Shown: positions 11,801 through 22,900 of the stretch, piece by piece | How the letters are laid out: the number at the start of each line of letters is the position of its first letter | How positions within the stretch are numbered: position 1 is the first letter of the stretch | Assembly: GCA_021018815.1 (NCBI GenBank) | Contig: JAITYX010000009.1 | Span: 9,116,501 to 9,180,500 of the forward strand | Direction of reading: 5' to 3' | DNA length: 64,000 bases | From: Talinum fruticosum | Taxonomy: Eukaryota > Streptophyta > Magnoliopsida > Caryophyllales > Talinaceae | Translations under genes and position numbers: made by a program | The notes under the pieces: generated by a model | The model's input: the letters and a program-made list of their open reading frames with translations, nothing else | What the model was told of the DNA's origin: nothing | Databases searched by the model: none

Positions 11801-12246
11801 TGTCCCTTTGCCTCCTTCCTTCTCGGACTCTCTCCTAGTTCCTCTCTTTTTTCCATCTTAATCTCTCTCTCTCTCTCCCATGACTTCACTAGAGAAGGCC
11901 ACCACATTAACCACTTTACACTAATCTCTTAATGTTATTTGCCAATTGCCCCCTTCATCCCTTTTCATTCATTTTTTTTTTTTGTTATGTATCGTTTAGG
12001 TTATGCCCAAATGAGTGACATAAGAAACCTCGGGTTTTTCATTTAGATGTGTACAGGCGGAAAATTAAGAGGAAGGAATTAATTTACTTTACAATAGTTG
12101 CTACAAACTCATAATAATTCACTCAAATAAAACTACGAATATATATCCGTGTATATATTTTAGTTATTCGACCTTATTTATTTAATTGAAACTAATATAT
12201 TAATTTAACTCATATAACTACCTCAAACAAAATTACGAGTATTACA
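8823..12246 (-). repeat. 5' LTR of element C, complete
   Basis: It begins TGTAACACCTCG next to the primer-binding site and ends GAGTATTACA in plus orientation; length 3424 bp. Its right third matches the left LTR of the same element. Near 9059-9110 it has the same duplicated CCACACGCTCGGAGT motif as the solo LTR at 4058-6915, showing that the two LTR families are related. A segment at about 10485-10955 has short complementary ends (see findings). No protein-coding similarity was found; the CT-rich tract at 11320-11900 gives only low-complexity ORFs. Confidence 0.8.
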
Positions 12247-12259
12247 TGTGGTTCTTATA
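12247..12259 (+). repeat. Last bases of a family B LTR
   Basis: GTGGTTCTTATA is the terminal block of family B LTRs (compare 28981-28991 and 43447-43457). It directly follows the LTR of element C and precedes a primer-binding site, so the rest of this 5' LTR was displaced or lost by the C insertion. Confidence 0.8.
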
Positions 12260-12260
12260 G

Positions 12261-12279
12261 TGGCTACTCCACTCGGGGA
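12261..12279 (+). promoter_or_regulatory. Primer-binding site of family B
   Basis: TGGCTACTCCACTCGGGGA is a variant of the TGGCGACTCCACTGGGGA-like site seen four more times in this window next to B LTRs. Such sites are typical of Tat/Ogre-type gypsy elements; the primer is probably a tRNA-Arg, which I recall rather than derive. Confidence 0.75.
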
Positions 12280-13019
12280 TAAATCCTTTATTAAGAGGGC
12301 GAAACTTAAAAATTTGAGTAATGAGTTTTAATAATGTGTTTGCATTAGGCATCCTGCATTTAGCAACCCTCGAACATAGTTTATTTCTGTTTGTGGACCA
12401 TTAAGTTTTACCCCTTGTTAAACATTTCTGGTAAGAGGCTCCCATTGCACCCCAGGCGGGCCCAACTAAGCTTGATTGCCAGCGGAAGCGTGCCTCTTCC
12501 CTCGTAGCACGCCCTCTTGGCTTACCAAGAGGCACCGAGGATTCAAAGCATTTTTCATGTCGTGTACTCCATGGTGGACTAAATCCTAAGACTACGAGTC
12601 ATCATGTATCCTACCTATTTTTAACCCTCTTTTGACCATAGATCTTTGACCATTAGGTGGCACCTTGTTTTCATTTTCATGCTTGGATGAGTGTGATTAT
12701 TTTATATTTAATCGTCTGCTTATGAGCCTTGAAGGATAGGTGAGGAGTGTAGATTAGCCATTGCATGGGCGCAAATAAAATATCCGAATAACTTCACGGA
12801 GTCCGTTCATTATGTGCATTTTTAGCCAAAGTCAAATTACCTTTCCCCTTTAGATTGGTCCATTACTTGCATTCCGAGTCATCCTAAAATTGTTTCTTTA
12901 GGTGGTCTAAGTAGTTATCGACAAGTCAATTCGGAAGGGTCCTACTAAGGTTCCCTCTATCTTTTTAGTCGATCGGCCTTTAGATTTTGACCCTTTTTTT
13001 CTTCTGCATTACCATATTG
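12280..13019 (+). other. Untranslated leader of a family B element
   Basis: The sequence after the primer-binding site is colinear with 29012-29590 on the plus strand and with the reverse complements of 22400-22900, 26060-26598 and 63131-63669. It has no ORF of note. It leads straight into the 59-bp tandem array. Confidence 0.75.
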
Positions 13020-13490
13020 CATTTTCATCTCTCATTTAGCAAAAATAAATTAATCTCAAATTAGGTGAGTCTGTTTTGCATTTTCATCTCTCATTTAACC
13101 AAAATAAATTCAACTCAAATTTGGTGAGTCTATTTTGCATTTTCATCTCCCATTTAGCTAAAACAAATTCATCTCAAATTTGGTGAGTCTGTTTTGCATT
13201 TTCATCTCTCATTTAGCCAAAATAAATTCATCTCAAATTTGGTGAGTCTGTTTTGCATTTTCATCTCTCATTTAGCCAAAATAAATTCATCTCAAATTAG
13301 GTGAGTCCGTTTTAGATTTTCATCTCTCATTTAGCAAAAAATTATTCATCTCAAATTAAGTGGGTCTATTTTTGCATTCTCATATTTCATTTTAGCTAAA
13401 ATAAAATTCATCTCAAATTAGGTGAGTTCGTTTGGCAATTTCATATTTCGCTTAGCCAAATAAATATTCATTTAAAAAATAGGAAAATCC
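13020..13490 (+). repeat. 59-bp tandem repeat array in the B leader
   Basis: About eight head-to-tail copies occur. The first five start at 13020, 13079, 13138, 13197 and 13256, exactly 59 bp apart; later copies are more degenerate and slightly longer. The unit core reads CATTTAGCCAAAATAAATTC followed by ATCTCAAATTNGGTGAGTC. The same unit, more diverged, forms arrays at 29595-30425 (plus) and 21860-22400, 25480-26060, 61090-61294 and 62512-63130 (minus), always between primer-binding site and gag position. Confidence 0.95.
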
Positions 13491-13702
13491 ATCTTTCATT
13501 CATTTATGCATTTAAATTATGCATTAGCGAAATCATAAAATCATCCTTAACTAAGTCATAAGCATCATCACATACATTTTTATTTGTTTTGCATTCCTTA
13601 TGTGCATCCAAATAAAAAGCATTCCTAGTCTCTTCAAGTCTCGCGCTTAAGTCCTTTCGTCCCACAAGTGGTATTCTTTCACATGGACTTAAGCCTCATC
13701 GT
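13491..13702 (+). other. Leader between tandem array and gag
   Basis: Two hundred bases continue the leader (compare 30426-30600) and contain the last degenerate array remnants. They also contain a segment ending in CTTAAGCCTCAT that recurs as CACTTAAGCCCC before the gag position in other copies. Confidence 0.6.
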
Positions 13703-15145
13703 TTGGGCTGGAAAATAGGAAAATCTATTGCAATTAAGTTGCATCGGAATCAGAGCTCTAAAAAGTTAGAACACCTCAACAAGGATTCCGACACGTCTTC
13801 TCCCCACTCTGCACCATGTTCCGCTCTACGGACTACACCGGTGCAACATATTTCGGTGCATAACACACCGGTTCAGTCTACCCTCCGCCGTAGGACGGTA
13901 CCTAAAAAGAATTCCCATCCAGTGGATGTAACACAAGAACAATCCCCAATCCTTGCTTTGCCTAATGAAAATTCAGCTAGGGTGGAAGCTAGGATGGACG
14001 CTCAAGATTAGAAAATAAAGTCTATATAAAGCGATCTTAAGGCTATCCTAAAAGTTATTGCGGATAGTAAGAGAGATGACGAAGAAGAACGATTAAGAAG
14101 AGGAGGATGATTTCTTCCACCTCCACCTAGTCTATCTCATCCAAACAGTCCCAAGCATGAATCGTCTAAGTGTGAATGCAAACCTGAACTCGATCCACGT
14201 ATAGATCAAATAGAACAAATGTTAAGGGAGTCATCCATGTTCAATAACCATTATTTTGATCAAAGGAGATTCACCTCAATCCCTAAAGGGAAATTACCCG
14301 CTAAGTTCACCATGCCCGACATCAAATTCGAGGTTCCAAGAATCTTCATCACCATGTTCGCAACTTGTTAAGAGGAATGACTCTTAAGAACAGACTAGAA
14401 GACACTTACCAAATCATCTTCCTGTGGAATTTTGATATTGACATAATGAAGTGCTATAACATGGTTGAGCCATGCAAGGGCACCAACTAGTCTAATATAT
14501 GCAAGGACTTGATCAAGCAAGGTGAGAAAGAAAGCTTCACGGACTTACTCACCGGATGGAGAGCAAAGGTTACCCACATGGTAAACTAACCTTCCGAGAA
14601 GGACCAAGTCAAGATTATTGTGAAGAACCTTCAGCCTATCTACAACCAACATCTCAAATTCCTTATGATGATGAACTTCTCAACCCTTAGAGATGTTGGC
14701 ATGCTGATAGAAGAAAATTTGTCCACCATGACCACGAAAGTCCTGACAAGATATAGAGGTAATTATCAATCCAAAGTTAAGAAAACCTCCAATACGAGCA
14801 ATACTAGCAGCGGTGCGGATGTCAATACCCTCAAAAGGTAGAATCACTACACTCCTATCGATACCACATACGCTGAAGCCCTTGACCGTCTCATTGGATA
14901 AGGGAAAGATAGAATTTCCACCCATAAGAGCGAGAATCAAAAACCACAAAGAGTCTAAAAAACTAGGACGCATGAAACTTTTTAAATACCATTATGCACG
15001 AGGACACGACACCGAGCAATGTTGGACGTTCAAGAACAAAGTGGAATGTATATTCCACAATGGTCAACTTCCTCTACCTAAGGCCGCTGAGAAACAAAGT
15101 AATAATAAGAATCCTTTCAGCGGTACCTTAGCTAATTTCATCTGA
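13703..15145 (+). pseudogene. Tat/Ogre-like gypsy gag, decayed
   Basis: The N-terminal frame opens with ATG at 13703 and gives a serine/threonine-rich region with the repeated theme TPVQ, stopping at 14011. Reading on across stops and frameshifts gives DPRIDQIEQMLRESSMFNNH, IPKGKLPAKFTMPDIKF (about 14275-14330), QGEKESFTDLLTGWRAKV (about 14520-14580), KNLQPIYNQHLKFL (from 14623) and finally a knuckle-like YHYARGHDTEQCWTFKNKVE near 14990-15050. Together these are the blocks of a retrotransposon gag (PF03732-like core plus a Cys/His segment) as in Tat/Ogre elements. The first cysteine of the expected CxYH motif is phenylalanine here. At least four stops and several frameshifts make it non-functional. 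It is the longest gag in the window for family B. Confidence 0.8.
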
Positions 15146-15870
15146 ACCCATTCTAGATCAGTAGGACCCGTCTGTCTTCATTCACATACCCGAGTCCAAA
15201 CCCCTTCTTAGCTTGCCGCCTTTAGATTTAGAAGTCCATGGGTTGTGGGTAAGTGATGAAGAAGGTGTCTATGAAACTTGAAACAATAGTGACAACAACG
15301 ACGATAACTTCGAGACACACCACCCTTAGAAGAAGAAGATTTTTGGGAAGAGCATAAAGGTCTAAAAATTCAATTCCTTACTAGATCCGGACAACATAAT
15401 GCACCCCTAGGTCCACAACAGATCGAGGAAGCCCCAAAAGAACTTGAAGTTAATAAAGAAAAAAGCCCAATCCTGAAATGACTTGAAAAGTTAAGAGCTG
15501 ACATTTTAATTTAGCAACTTATATCTCGCTTCCCGAAACGAAGCACGCCCTAATTTACGCACTTAGTAAGATCGAGGTCTCTGCTGAAACCACGATAGAG
15601 GAGTAGTAGGATTGGTCAACAGTGGGGACACAACTATTACTTTTGATCAAAAGGATCTCCCTAAAGAAAGTGTTGCACACAACAATGCCCTTTATTTAAT
15701 TGTAACTTGCATCAACAAGATTGTTCCCTTAACCTTGGCCAACAACGAATCGGCTATAAATGTCCGACCTTGGAGGACCGCCAAAGGTTAGGAATCGGAG
15801 AGCAACAACTCTCTAACCAAACTATTCATCTCCGAGCCCATGACAATTCGAAGAAAACGGTCTTGGGAAT
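15146..15870 (+). pseudogene. Gag C-terminus and aspartic protease remnant of family B
   Basis: Frames can be strung together through AEALDRL-type and KGLKIQFLTRSGQ blocks into LIVTCINKIVPLTLANN followed by ESAINVRPW at about 15695-15780. In Tat/Ogre proteases this place holds a DNGSALN active-site motif; here the catalytic aspartate position is asparagine (NNESAIN). The block RAHDNSKKTVLGI at about 15835-15870 follows, as it does before the RT region in such elements. Reading stops abruptly because an LTR starts TGTAGACACC at 15871; RT, RNase H and integrase are absent. Confidence 0.7.
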
Positions 15871-16906
15871 TGTAGACACCAAAAAGTGTTATCCGTTGCT
15901 CTTTATTTTATTCTGTTGGCCCGATGATGAAACCCCGAGTTTTGTTTGAGGATTTGGATCTCGGACTATGATCGATTGGTGTGACATAAGCTAGTAAACC
16001 ACAAAGAACCCCAAACACTAAATAAATAGCCTTTTGCCTTGGGTCGATCCATAAATCACCCTTTCTTTCGGACGATCCCAAGACCGGGCCAAGCTTCTAG
16101 AGACAACGAGAATCCGAGTCTTGAATACGGGAAATTCTAGGCTAAGAACATCTGCGGTTCACTTCGGTCTAACCGGACAAGGAGCTTAAGGCCTCAAGAC
16201 GACATTAGACACTTGCAGTTCATGATCATAAGAATCAAAGTGCTTTGTGTTTTGGCTCCAAGATAGTCCACTCGAGACTAGGACCATGCATCCCACACCA
16301 AAAATGGAAACCCGCCAAAATAGAAACTTTTCATTTTTGGAAAGGTACTACGACCAGCGCCTACCACCCCAAAATAGTAAGTGGAACACAACGTTTACCT
16401 AAGAGACTCCTTTGGAAACACGCTAGGGCACGAAACCCTAGGCATCCCTTGATGGCCGGCGCCGACCATCCCGGTTCTTTCCGGTCTTAGCTTTGTTATC
16501 GAGTTCAATATTCATAATATCTTGGCCCGGTATTGCTGCTGCTTCGGCCTACTGGCCGATCTAATCCTAGGTCACATCCTTGACCTAACCTCTCCCTATA
16601 GATAGAGAGCCTTGGCTCTCATTCGACACTGGCTTCTGCCTTACTACCACTCTAGTGAAATTCGCCTAAGAGCTATTGAATACTCATCTTTGTATTTTGA
16701 TCTCTCGGTCATACATTATATACTTACCTATCTCAACAAAGCACTCACAAAAGCCCCTTTATTTGGCCACGTCGCATCAAGAGATCCAGATCCGAGATTC
16801 GGATCGGCGGCTCGGATAACCGGAGGGCGGATATCCGATTTTCACAATGATTTATTTATTTTATGCTTTCTTTATTACTTTACGTATTGTGGACAAACGA
16901 TGTATC
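15871..16906 (+). repeat. Family B LTR, 5' half (plus strand)
   Basis: It begins TGTAGACACCAAAAAGTG and is colinear with 32377-33495. A TATA-like CTATAGATAGAG is at about 16597-16608. It is cut at 16906, where a minus-strand B LTR begins. No polypurine tract precedes it: the sequence before it is protease coding sequence, so it is either the 5' LTR of a separate insertion or the result of a deletion. Confidence 0.85.
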
Positions 16907-18895
16907 TATAGGAACCACGACCGGCCGGGGCCCGCTGAGCTTCCCCACTATGTGTCGGGTCTCTTTTTTAAAGATTGATTTTAAAGATGGTTTTAGAAGG
17001 TCAATTTTTAAATGTGGGGATGGACCTTTTATTAAGATTTTCGAGTTTTATTAAATGCGATTCAAAGCAAATTCAGCAAAGTTGAATGGCGGTTTTATTA
17101 ACCATTTTATTTTAGGAACTATTTTTAGAAGTCCTAGATTTCTAAATCTGCAGTGAGGCTTTAGGGCTAGATCGGTGTGAAAACACCAATCTGGATCGAA
17201 ACCACCACTTTTGACCCCACAGTCTTGACCGAAGCCAATGCCTAGGGGTTGGCTGGTCTGCGCCATGAGACGATGGTCGAGAAATCATCCTCGACCTCTT
17301 GGCTTGGGTGGCAGATTAGGAGCTTTAAAATTTTTATCCTACAGTTAGAAAATGCCGAGATGCAATTGAATAAGAATAAAGCAAAATGTAGGAGTCGCCG
17401 ATCGGGTTTTAGGAAAAAAAACTAACAAAAACAAAAATAAACATTTTCCCTCTAGATCATAGTTGGGAAAGCTATGATCCAAAAAATGCTAAAAATGACT
17501 CCATTAATTTTTGAACCGAGAATCGGATTTAGGGCAAAGGTATGAAACGTAGGGGCAAACCCTTTTGTTTTACACGTCCGAAGACGGCCATTACTAGTTC
17601 GAGTAGTGAATTAAAATAATGTAAAACAAGCAAGCAAGCAACATGCGCGGAAATTAAAGCAACCAGAACAATAATAAAGGAAAGCGATCAAAGAGAAAGT
17701 AAAGAAAGTGGTAAAGAAAGTAAAATCGAAAAAGAAAGAAATTAAATAGATTACATCGGTTGGGGAGGAATTAAAAGCAATACATCTCAAATCCACAATA
17801 CCGAAAGCATTAAAAGCATAAAATAAAAAACCTTTTCCAAAAATGAATCTATGCCCTCATGTTGTCCCACTGTTGATCTAGATCTCGGATATGGATCTCT
17901 TGATGTGATGGTGGTGAATTAAAAGGGGCCTTTTGTAAGTATTTTATGGAGATAGGTGAGTAGAAAGATGACTGATGGAGCCTTTTACGTTCAAATGTAG
18001 TTTAAGTAAGGAGTACAATAGGAATAGGTTGAAAGGGACCAAGAGCTCGGAATACATATGAGAGTATTTAGTAGCTCTTAGGCGAATTTCAATAGCGTAA
18101 CATTGAGGGTTGAGCCATTGGGAGAATGAGAGCTAAGGCTCTCTATTTATAGGCAGAGGTTAGGTCAAGCAACGACCTAGGTTTAAGCTCGACCAGTTGT
18201 CTAGAATTGGGTACGAACCAGGGCGGGAATATCTTGAGATTGAACTGGATAGAAATGAGATAAGGAAGGGACAAAATTGGATTGAACCGGGAGGCGGTTG
18301 TCGGCCACAAGAGGTTGCCTAGGGTTTCGTGCCATAGCTTACGTCCAAGGAGTCTCCGGAAAAACGCAGCATTCCACTTAACCTTTTTAGAAGGCGGGCG
18401 CCGACCACATGAGCTTTCCAAATATGAAAAGTTTACATTTTTGGTAGAACTCTATTTTTGGAAGTTTTTATTTTGATGTCGGATGCATGCTCCTAGTCTC
18501 GGGTGGGCTGTCTTGGAGCCAAACCGTAGCACTTTGATGCTTGTGATCATAAAATGCTTGCGTCTAATGTCGTCTTGAGGTCTTCAACTCCTCGTCCGAT
18601 TGGACTGAAGCGAAACGCAGGTGTTCTAAGCCTGGAACTCCCAATACGCGGCAATGGACTCTGTTGTCTCCGAAGGCTTAGCCCGGTTTTGGATCGTCTG
18701 AAAGAAAAGGGAATTTTTGGATCGATCCAAGGAAAAAAGGCTATTTATTTGATTACGGGGGTTCTTTGTGGTTTATCGGCTTCCATTGCACCAATCAAAT
18801 ACGATCTGAGATCTAAGTCCTCAAACAGGACACAGGATTTCATCATTGGGCCAACAAAAAAATAGAGAAAAGAACGACACTTTTTGCGGTCTACG
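16907..18895 (-). repeat. Family B 3' LTR, complete (minus strand)
   Basis: It spans from TATAGGAACC (the decayed TGTAGGAACC end) to GCGGTCTACG next to the polypurine tract, 1989 bp. A TATA box, CCTATAAATAGAG on the minus strand, is at 18142-18154, about 750 bp into the LTR, followed by the conserved AGAGCC block. It is colinear with 45272-47262. Short ORFs such as 17611-17796 and 18143-18421 are chance readings of this LTR. Confidence 0.88.
18142..18154 (-). promoter_or_regulatory. TATA box of a family B LTR
   Basis: CCTATAAATAGAG on the minus strand is conserved at the same LTR position in the copies at 33104, 42119, 46523 and 27859, marking the U3/R boundary region. Confidence 0.7.
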
Positions 18896-18911
18896 AGTTA
18901 GCCCCCACTTT
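18896..18911 (-). promoter_or_regulatory. Polypurine tract of family B
   Basis: On the minus strand CAAAGTGGGGGCTAAC lies directly before the LTR start. The same tract is present at 32362-32376 (plus) and in mutated form at 41416-41430 and 47263-47277. Confidence 0.85.
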
Positions 18912-19399
18912 GACCGAGTCCGAAAGACGAATGTCAAAGTTGACACTAAAGGGCATTGCTTTGGAATCTGAATGAATTAATGCATTTGAAGTTAGGTACT
19001 TGTGGCTTGAACTCTTAATAGAAAGGCCCTCAAGTCCAGGTTCTCTGGTCCCCGAGCTTGGCTGTTTAAAGTCCTAAAGCTCGGATTGATGTGCCTAAGC
19101 TTGACCGTGTGCTTAGTATGAAGCTTAGCGAGGGAGCTTGAACTCGACTCGGGTAGTAAAGTTTGAAGTCCAAGCTGGGGTGCTCGAACGTGAATGCTTC
19201 TTAGATCCGAAGTCCGAGTTGGGTATGCCTAAACTTGACATTTCTTGCTCCGAAGCTTGGCTGAACTTTTCTGCACTAATAGTTTTGTTAGCTAATAATC
19301 GAATGTTAATAGTTTCCAGTATTACTTGGAGATGGTCCGAAGCAAGATCATGTTTCAAAAGTGTTGTCTTGACTTGGCCATAGGGAGTTCTCGAAGTCG
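18912..19399 (-). other. 3' UTR of family B, region next to the polypurine tract
   Basis: Non-coding sequence colinear (reversed) with 31880-32360 and 47280-47850. It contains degenerate repeats on the theme CTTGACC/AAGCTTGG, which look like older, scrambled units of the neighbouring array. ORFs at 19125-19445 are chance. Confidence 0.65.
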
Positions 19400-19770
19400 T
19401 GGTGTTTATGTCCGAACCTTTACTGCTGTTGGGCCTGCAGTTCAATGAGGGTATGTCCGAACCTTGACCGCTACTAGACTTGAAGCTCGACTAAGTGCTA
19501 TCTCGAACCTTGCTGCTGCTAGGCTTGAAGCTTAACTAAGTTGTGTCCGAACCTTGATCGTCTGTCGGGCCAAAGCTCAACTTAGTTGTACGAACGTTGA
19601 TCATTGTTAGGCTTGAGACTCAACGGGGATGTGTCTAAACCTTACCCGCTGCTTGGGCCCGAAGCTCAACTAAGATGTGTCTGAACTTTTACTGGTACTA
19701 GGCCTAAAGCTGGACTGAGTTATGTCTAAAGCTTAACCGCTACTTGGGCCTAAGATTCAACCTCTATCCA
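19400..19770 (-). repeat. 3' UTR minisatellite of family B (about 45-55 bp units)
   Basis: About eight imperfect tandem copies occur, each with the plus-strand theme TGTCCGAACCTTGACCGCT followed by GGCCTGAAGCTCAACTAAG. Matching arrays are at 31545-31875 (plus) and 47860-48165 (minus). The array sits about 500 bp from the polypurine tract in all three copies. Confidence 0.85.
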
Positions 19771-20639
19771 ATTTCATCGGAATAGGGATGATTGCTTATC
19801 TTTATATAGAAATTCTTGCCTAGACTTGATCGTTAGATGAACTGAAGTTTTCTTACTTGAAAATATGATGTTCCATAAGGTTATGTGCCTCATTTGAAAT
19901 TTAAGCTTTTGGTTTGTGTGCTAATAGCTCTGTTTGTATGGTAGAAGATTTTTGTTTTCCCTTAGTATTCTTGGACTTGTTGTGGTTGTATGACCCTTTC
20001 AATCTTGTGCCCGCACATTCTTCCCGGGTGCTTGTTTCTAGCTCTTTTTGAATGTTGGAGACTAGCTTTGATTAATTGATGGCATGGAAGATCCTCTTTG
20101 ATATGATGCTTTATGCTTTGCTTAATTAAATAACTCCTTGTAGGGTGCTTTGTTACTAAGTTTCGTATTTTCGGGAGTTTGATTGTTGTAAAGGAGATGA
20201 ATGCAAGACTATATTCTAAAAACAAATACATTCTTTTATTAAGATGATGCAAAAAATTCAAAAAGACAAATAAGAAAAATTGTACTTAGCCCATACTCCC
20301 TAAGGTGGAGCCTAAAGAAGGGTAAGTTGCTTGAAGTGCGATGTATTACTGTTGATGGTGATCATGAACCTAACGGTTCTTTGCCGAATAAGAATGGCAT
20401 GCTTCCCGATCGACTTCTTCTCCTTTGAGTAAGATAAGGTTGCTTTGATTTAGGAAAATTTGAGATGGAAATTTGGATCAAGAGTAGGTTTGGGGCCGGA
20501 CCTCATGGGCTTCCTAAGTATCCGCTATAGCGAAAATCGAGGCCTTCGTAGTTCTAAAAGGAATACTAATTGAGGTTTTTTTGTGTGGAAAATAGGAAAT
20601 GGAAATTGAACATACAATGGATATAGAGAAAGGGAAAAG
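19771..20639 (-). other. 3' UTR of family B between array and gag fragment
   Basis: Non-coding, colinear with 23513-24330 and 59176-59890 (minus) and with 30600-31540 (plus). It has a conserved purine/pyrimidine landmark GCCCATACTCCCTAA and ends at the junction with the gag fragment. No protein similarity was found; the ORF at 19962-20261 is chance. Confidence 0.65.
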
Positions 20640-21740
20640 CCGGACTTTATTGGCATCCCCGATGAGTGGTGGGCTCATTGGATGATCTTCTAGTCGGATA
20701 AAGCTTACTCTTCTTGTATGAGCATGCCAACATCTCGGAGTGTTTTGAATATCATGATAGGCAAGAACTTTAGGTGCTTATGATAGGTAGGTTGGAGGTT
20801 CTTGATGATGATTCTAACCTAATCCTTCTAAGATGGTCGATCGATCATTTGGGTAGTCGTCGCCTTTCAGCGAGTAAGGAAGTCAATGAAGCCCTCATCG
20901 TCTCCTTGCATGATAAACTCTAGATCCCGAAGTGTGACTGGTAGATCCGTATTATAAGAGTATTGATGTAAAAACTCATTGTAAAGATCCTACGAGTTTT
21001 TAACCTTATGTGGGTCAACAACATTGTACACATTTCATGACATCCGTGTGAAATGTCCATGGGAAGATGACATGATAAGTGTCTTTTGGTACATTCTTTA
21101 GAGTCATTGCTCCCACAAAGTGTCTCACGTGATGGTGCGGGTTCTAATCTCCATGGAAGTTAATGTTAGGCATAGTAAACATAGGGCGTAGTTTGCCTTT
21201 AGGGATTGAAGTGAATCCCTAGGCCAGGTAGCGATGATTGAACATCAAGGACTCCAGTAACATCTTCTCTATCCGTTCTATTCTTGGATCAGATTGAGGC
21301 CTTGGTTGAGGTTCGGGCGGGATCCTTCTCATTATTTTTTCCTTTTGAACTTTGATTTCCTCTCTAGTTCTTTGCTAATGAAACTAATGGATTGAGATAT
21401 AAACTCAATCATCTTATCCTAAGTATCAAGCCTAGCATCTAGGCGAGCGACGGTTGCTTGAACTAGGTGATGAGGGGAGTTTCCTCCGGCTAGTTGGCCA
21501 TTTTTGGAGGATTGTGTTTACACCTTTGATGCGCGCACTTTGGTCATAAGTAAAGATGGACGTACTGGTATGGTACTTGCTAATATAGGACGTATCGGTT
21601 TTGACCGTACCGGTGTTGAAGTAGCTTTCTTACTTCCCGGACGCTTCGCACTAAGATTCCCGACTTGCATAAGATTTCTTTATCCCGTATCCCAAACGAG
21701 TATGCTTAAGATTGGCTTATGGAAGAACTTTTAAGGGAGA
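20640..21740 (-). pseudogene. Gag fragment of non-autonomous family B copy 1
   Basis: On the minus strand the reading passes through an N-terminal TGTVKTD-like segment (about 21540-21600), DPRIDRIEKMLLES (about 21260-21300), SIPKGKL, FTMPNINFHGD, DTYHVIFPWTFHTDVM (about 21050-21100), LHQYSYNTDLPVTLRDLEF (about 20910-20975) and KTLRDVGMLIQEE (about 20710-20750). This is the matrix/capsid-like half of the B gag seen at 13703-14720. Several in-frame stops occur. At about 20640 it switches to 3' UTR sequence, without the Cys/His part, protease, RT or integrase; the same switch is found in the copies near 24330 and 59890. Confidence 0.75.
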
Positions 21741-21859
21741 TGGGACTTAAGTGCCCGACCCAAGGAATAACTCATCCTAAGAAAATGATACGCTTTTTTA
21801 TTTCGATGCACATAAACAAAATGGAATGCAATGTATGCAATGATGCTCATGACTTAATT
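21741..21859 (-). other. Short leader between gag fragment and array
   Basis: Leader sequence matching 25380-25480 and 60960-61090; no feature of its own. Confidence 0.5.
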
Positions 21860-22400
21860 TGGGATGGCTAGTGCGGAACCGAAATGCTTAGATGATTATT
21901 CGTAATGGAATATGAATTTGTTTTAGCTAAATGAGAAATAAAAGCCTCTCCTAATCTGAGATGAATTTTCGTTTAGCTAATGCAAATGAAAGACTCGTCC
22001 TAATTAGAGATGAATTTAATTTTGGCTAATCGAGAAAATAAAAAGAACGGACTCACCTACTTTGACATGATCCGACTTGGGCTAATGTGAAATGAAACCT
22101 AAGATTGGAGTCACCTACTTTGAGATGATTTTCACTTTCGTTAAATGCAAAAAAAAATACAAATATGGACTCACCTATTTTGAGATGATTTTCACTTTGA
22201 CTACATGAAAAAAGAAATGCGGACTCACCTATTTCGAGATGAAATTTATTTTGGCTAACGCAAAAATGAAATGAATGGACAAACCTTAAGAGAGATGATT
22301 TTTGATTAAGCTAATGCAAATATGGAATGAAAGGACAGACCTAAAAGGGAATGTAATTTTGGACTTTTTGGCTAAAATGCACATAATTGCACCAACTCAA
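21860..22400 (-). repeat. Leader tandem array, copy 1 (minus strand)
   Basis: About nine diverged units of the 59-bp leader repeat, seen in plus orientation as GGACTCACCTATTTTGAGAT plus TTTGGCTAA at 45-65-bp spacing. Units here are less uniform than at 13020-13490. Confidence 0.85.
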
Positions 22401-22900
22401 AAAGTTTTAGTTTGATTTTTATTTTTGCACCCATGCAAGGATTATTCAAGCACTCCTCTAAAACACACACACTCATTCAAGCATACAACTGAAGGCAAGG
22501 TGACCTAATAGTCAAAGGGTCTATGGTCAAAGAGTTCAAGAGTTTGGATACATGCTCACACCTAGTTCAAAATTTTGTCCCCCATGGGTTGCACGGATAA
22601 CGATACCAACCAGAATTCGGGTGCCTCTCGGTGAACCAAAAAGTTTAGCCCAAGATGGCGTGCTATGAGGGAGGAGGTACCGTTTCCTCGGGCAATCAAG
22701 CGTAATAGGCCCGTCTACAAGAACTAGTGGGAGCCTCTCTCCGAGAAAGGGTAAACAGGGGGTATAATAAAGTTTTCCTATGGTCCAAAATAATATTTAC
22801 ACTAGTTCAAAGGTTGCTAAATACAGGATGTCTAATGCAACCACATCATTACAACTCACAACTTAAATTTTCAAGTTTCGCCCTCTTATTAAATGAGTTA
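22401..22900 (-). other. Leader of family B copy 1
   Basis: Non-coding leader between array and primer-binding site, colinear with 12280-13019 reversed. Confidence 0.7.

Larger units (their letters stand above)
3406..12246 (-). mobile_element. Chromovirus-like (Tekay/Del-type) element C, LTR-interior-LTR, non-autonomous
   Basis: Two related LTRs on the minus strand (3406-7592, left-truncated and interrupted; 8823-12246, complete) enclose about 1.2 kb without coding capacity. In element orientation the order is 5' LTR, a PBS resembling initiator tRNA-Met, interior, polypurine tract, 3' LTR. LTR starts of the type TGTAATACTCGTAATTTTG and ends of the type GGTGTTACA are characteristic of the large chromovirus LTRs of dicots, but with no integrase or RT left the lineage is inferred from LTR style only. 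The right end abuts the last bases of a family B LTR, so C probably inserted into that LTR; the left end is truncated and no target duplication can be checked. Confidence 0.75.

Noticed and set aside
13020..13490. CRISPR-like regular repeat array
   Set aside because: Units are directly adjacent without unique spacers, and the context is a plant retrotransposon.
21504..21734. Plus-strand ORF repeated near 60714-60968, suggesting a conserved gene
   Set aside because: It is the opposite strand of the gag N-terminal region in the B copies; conservation comes from the gag DNA.
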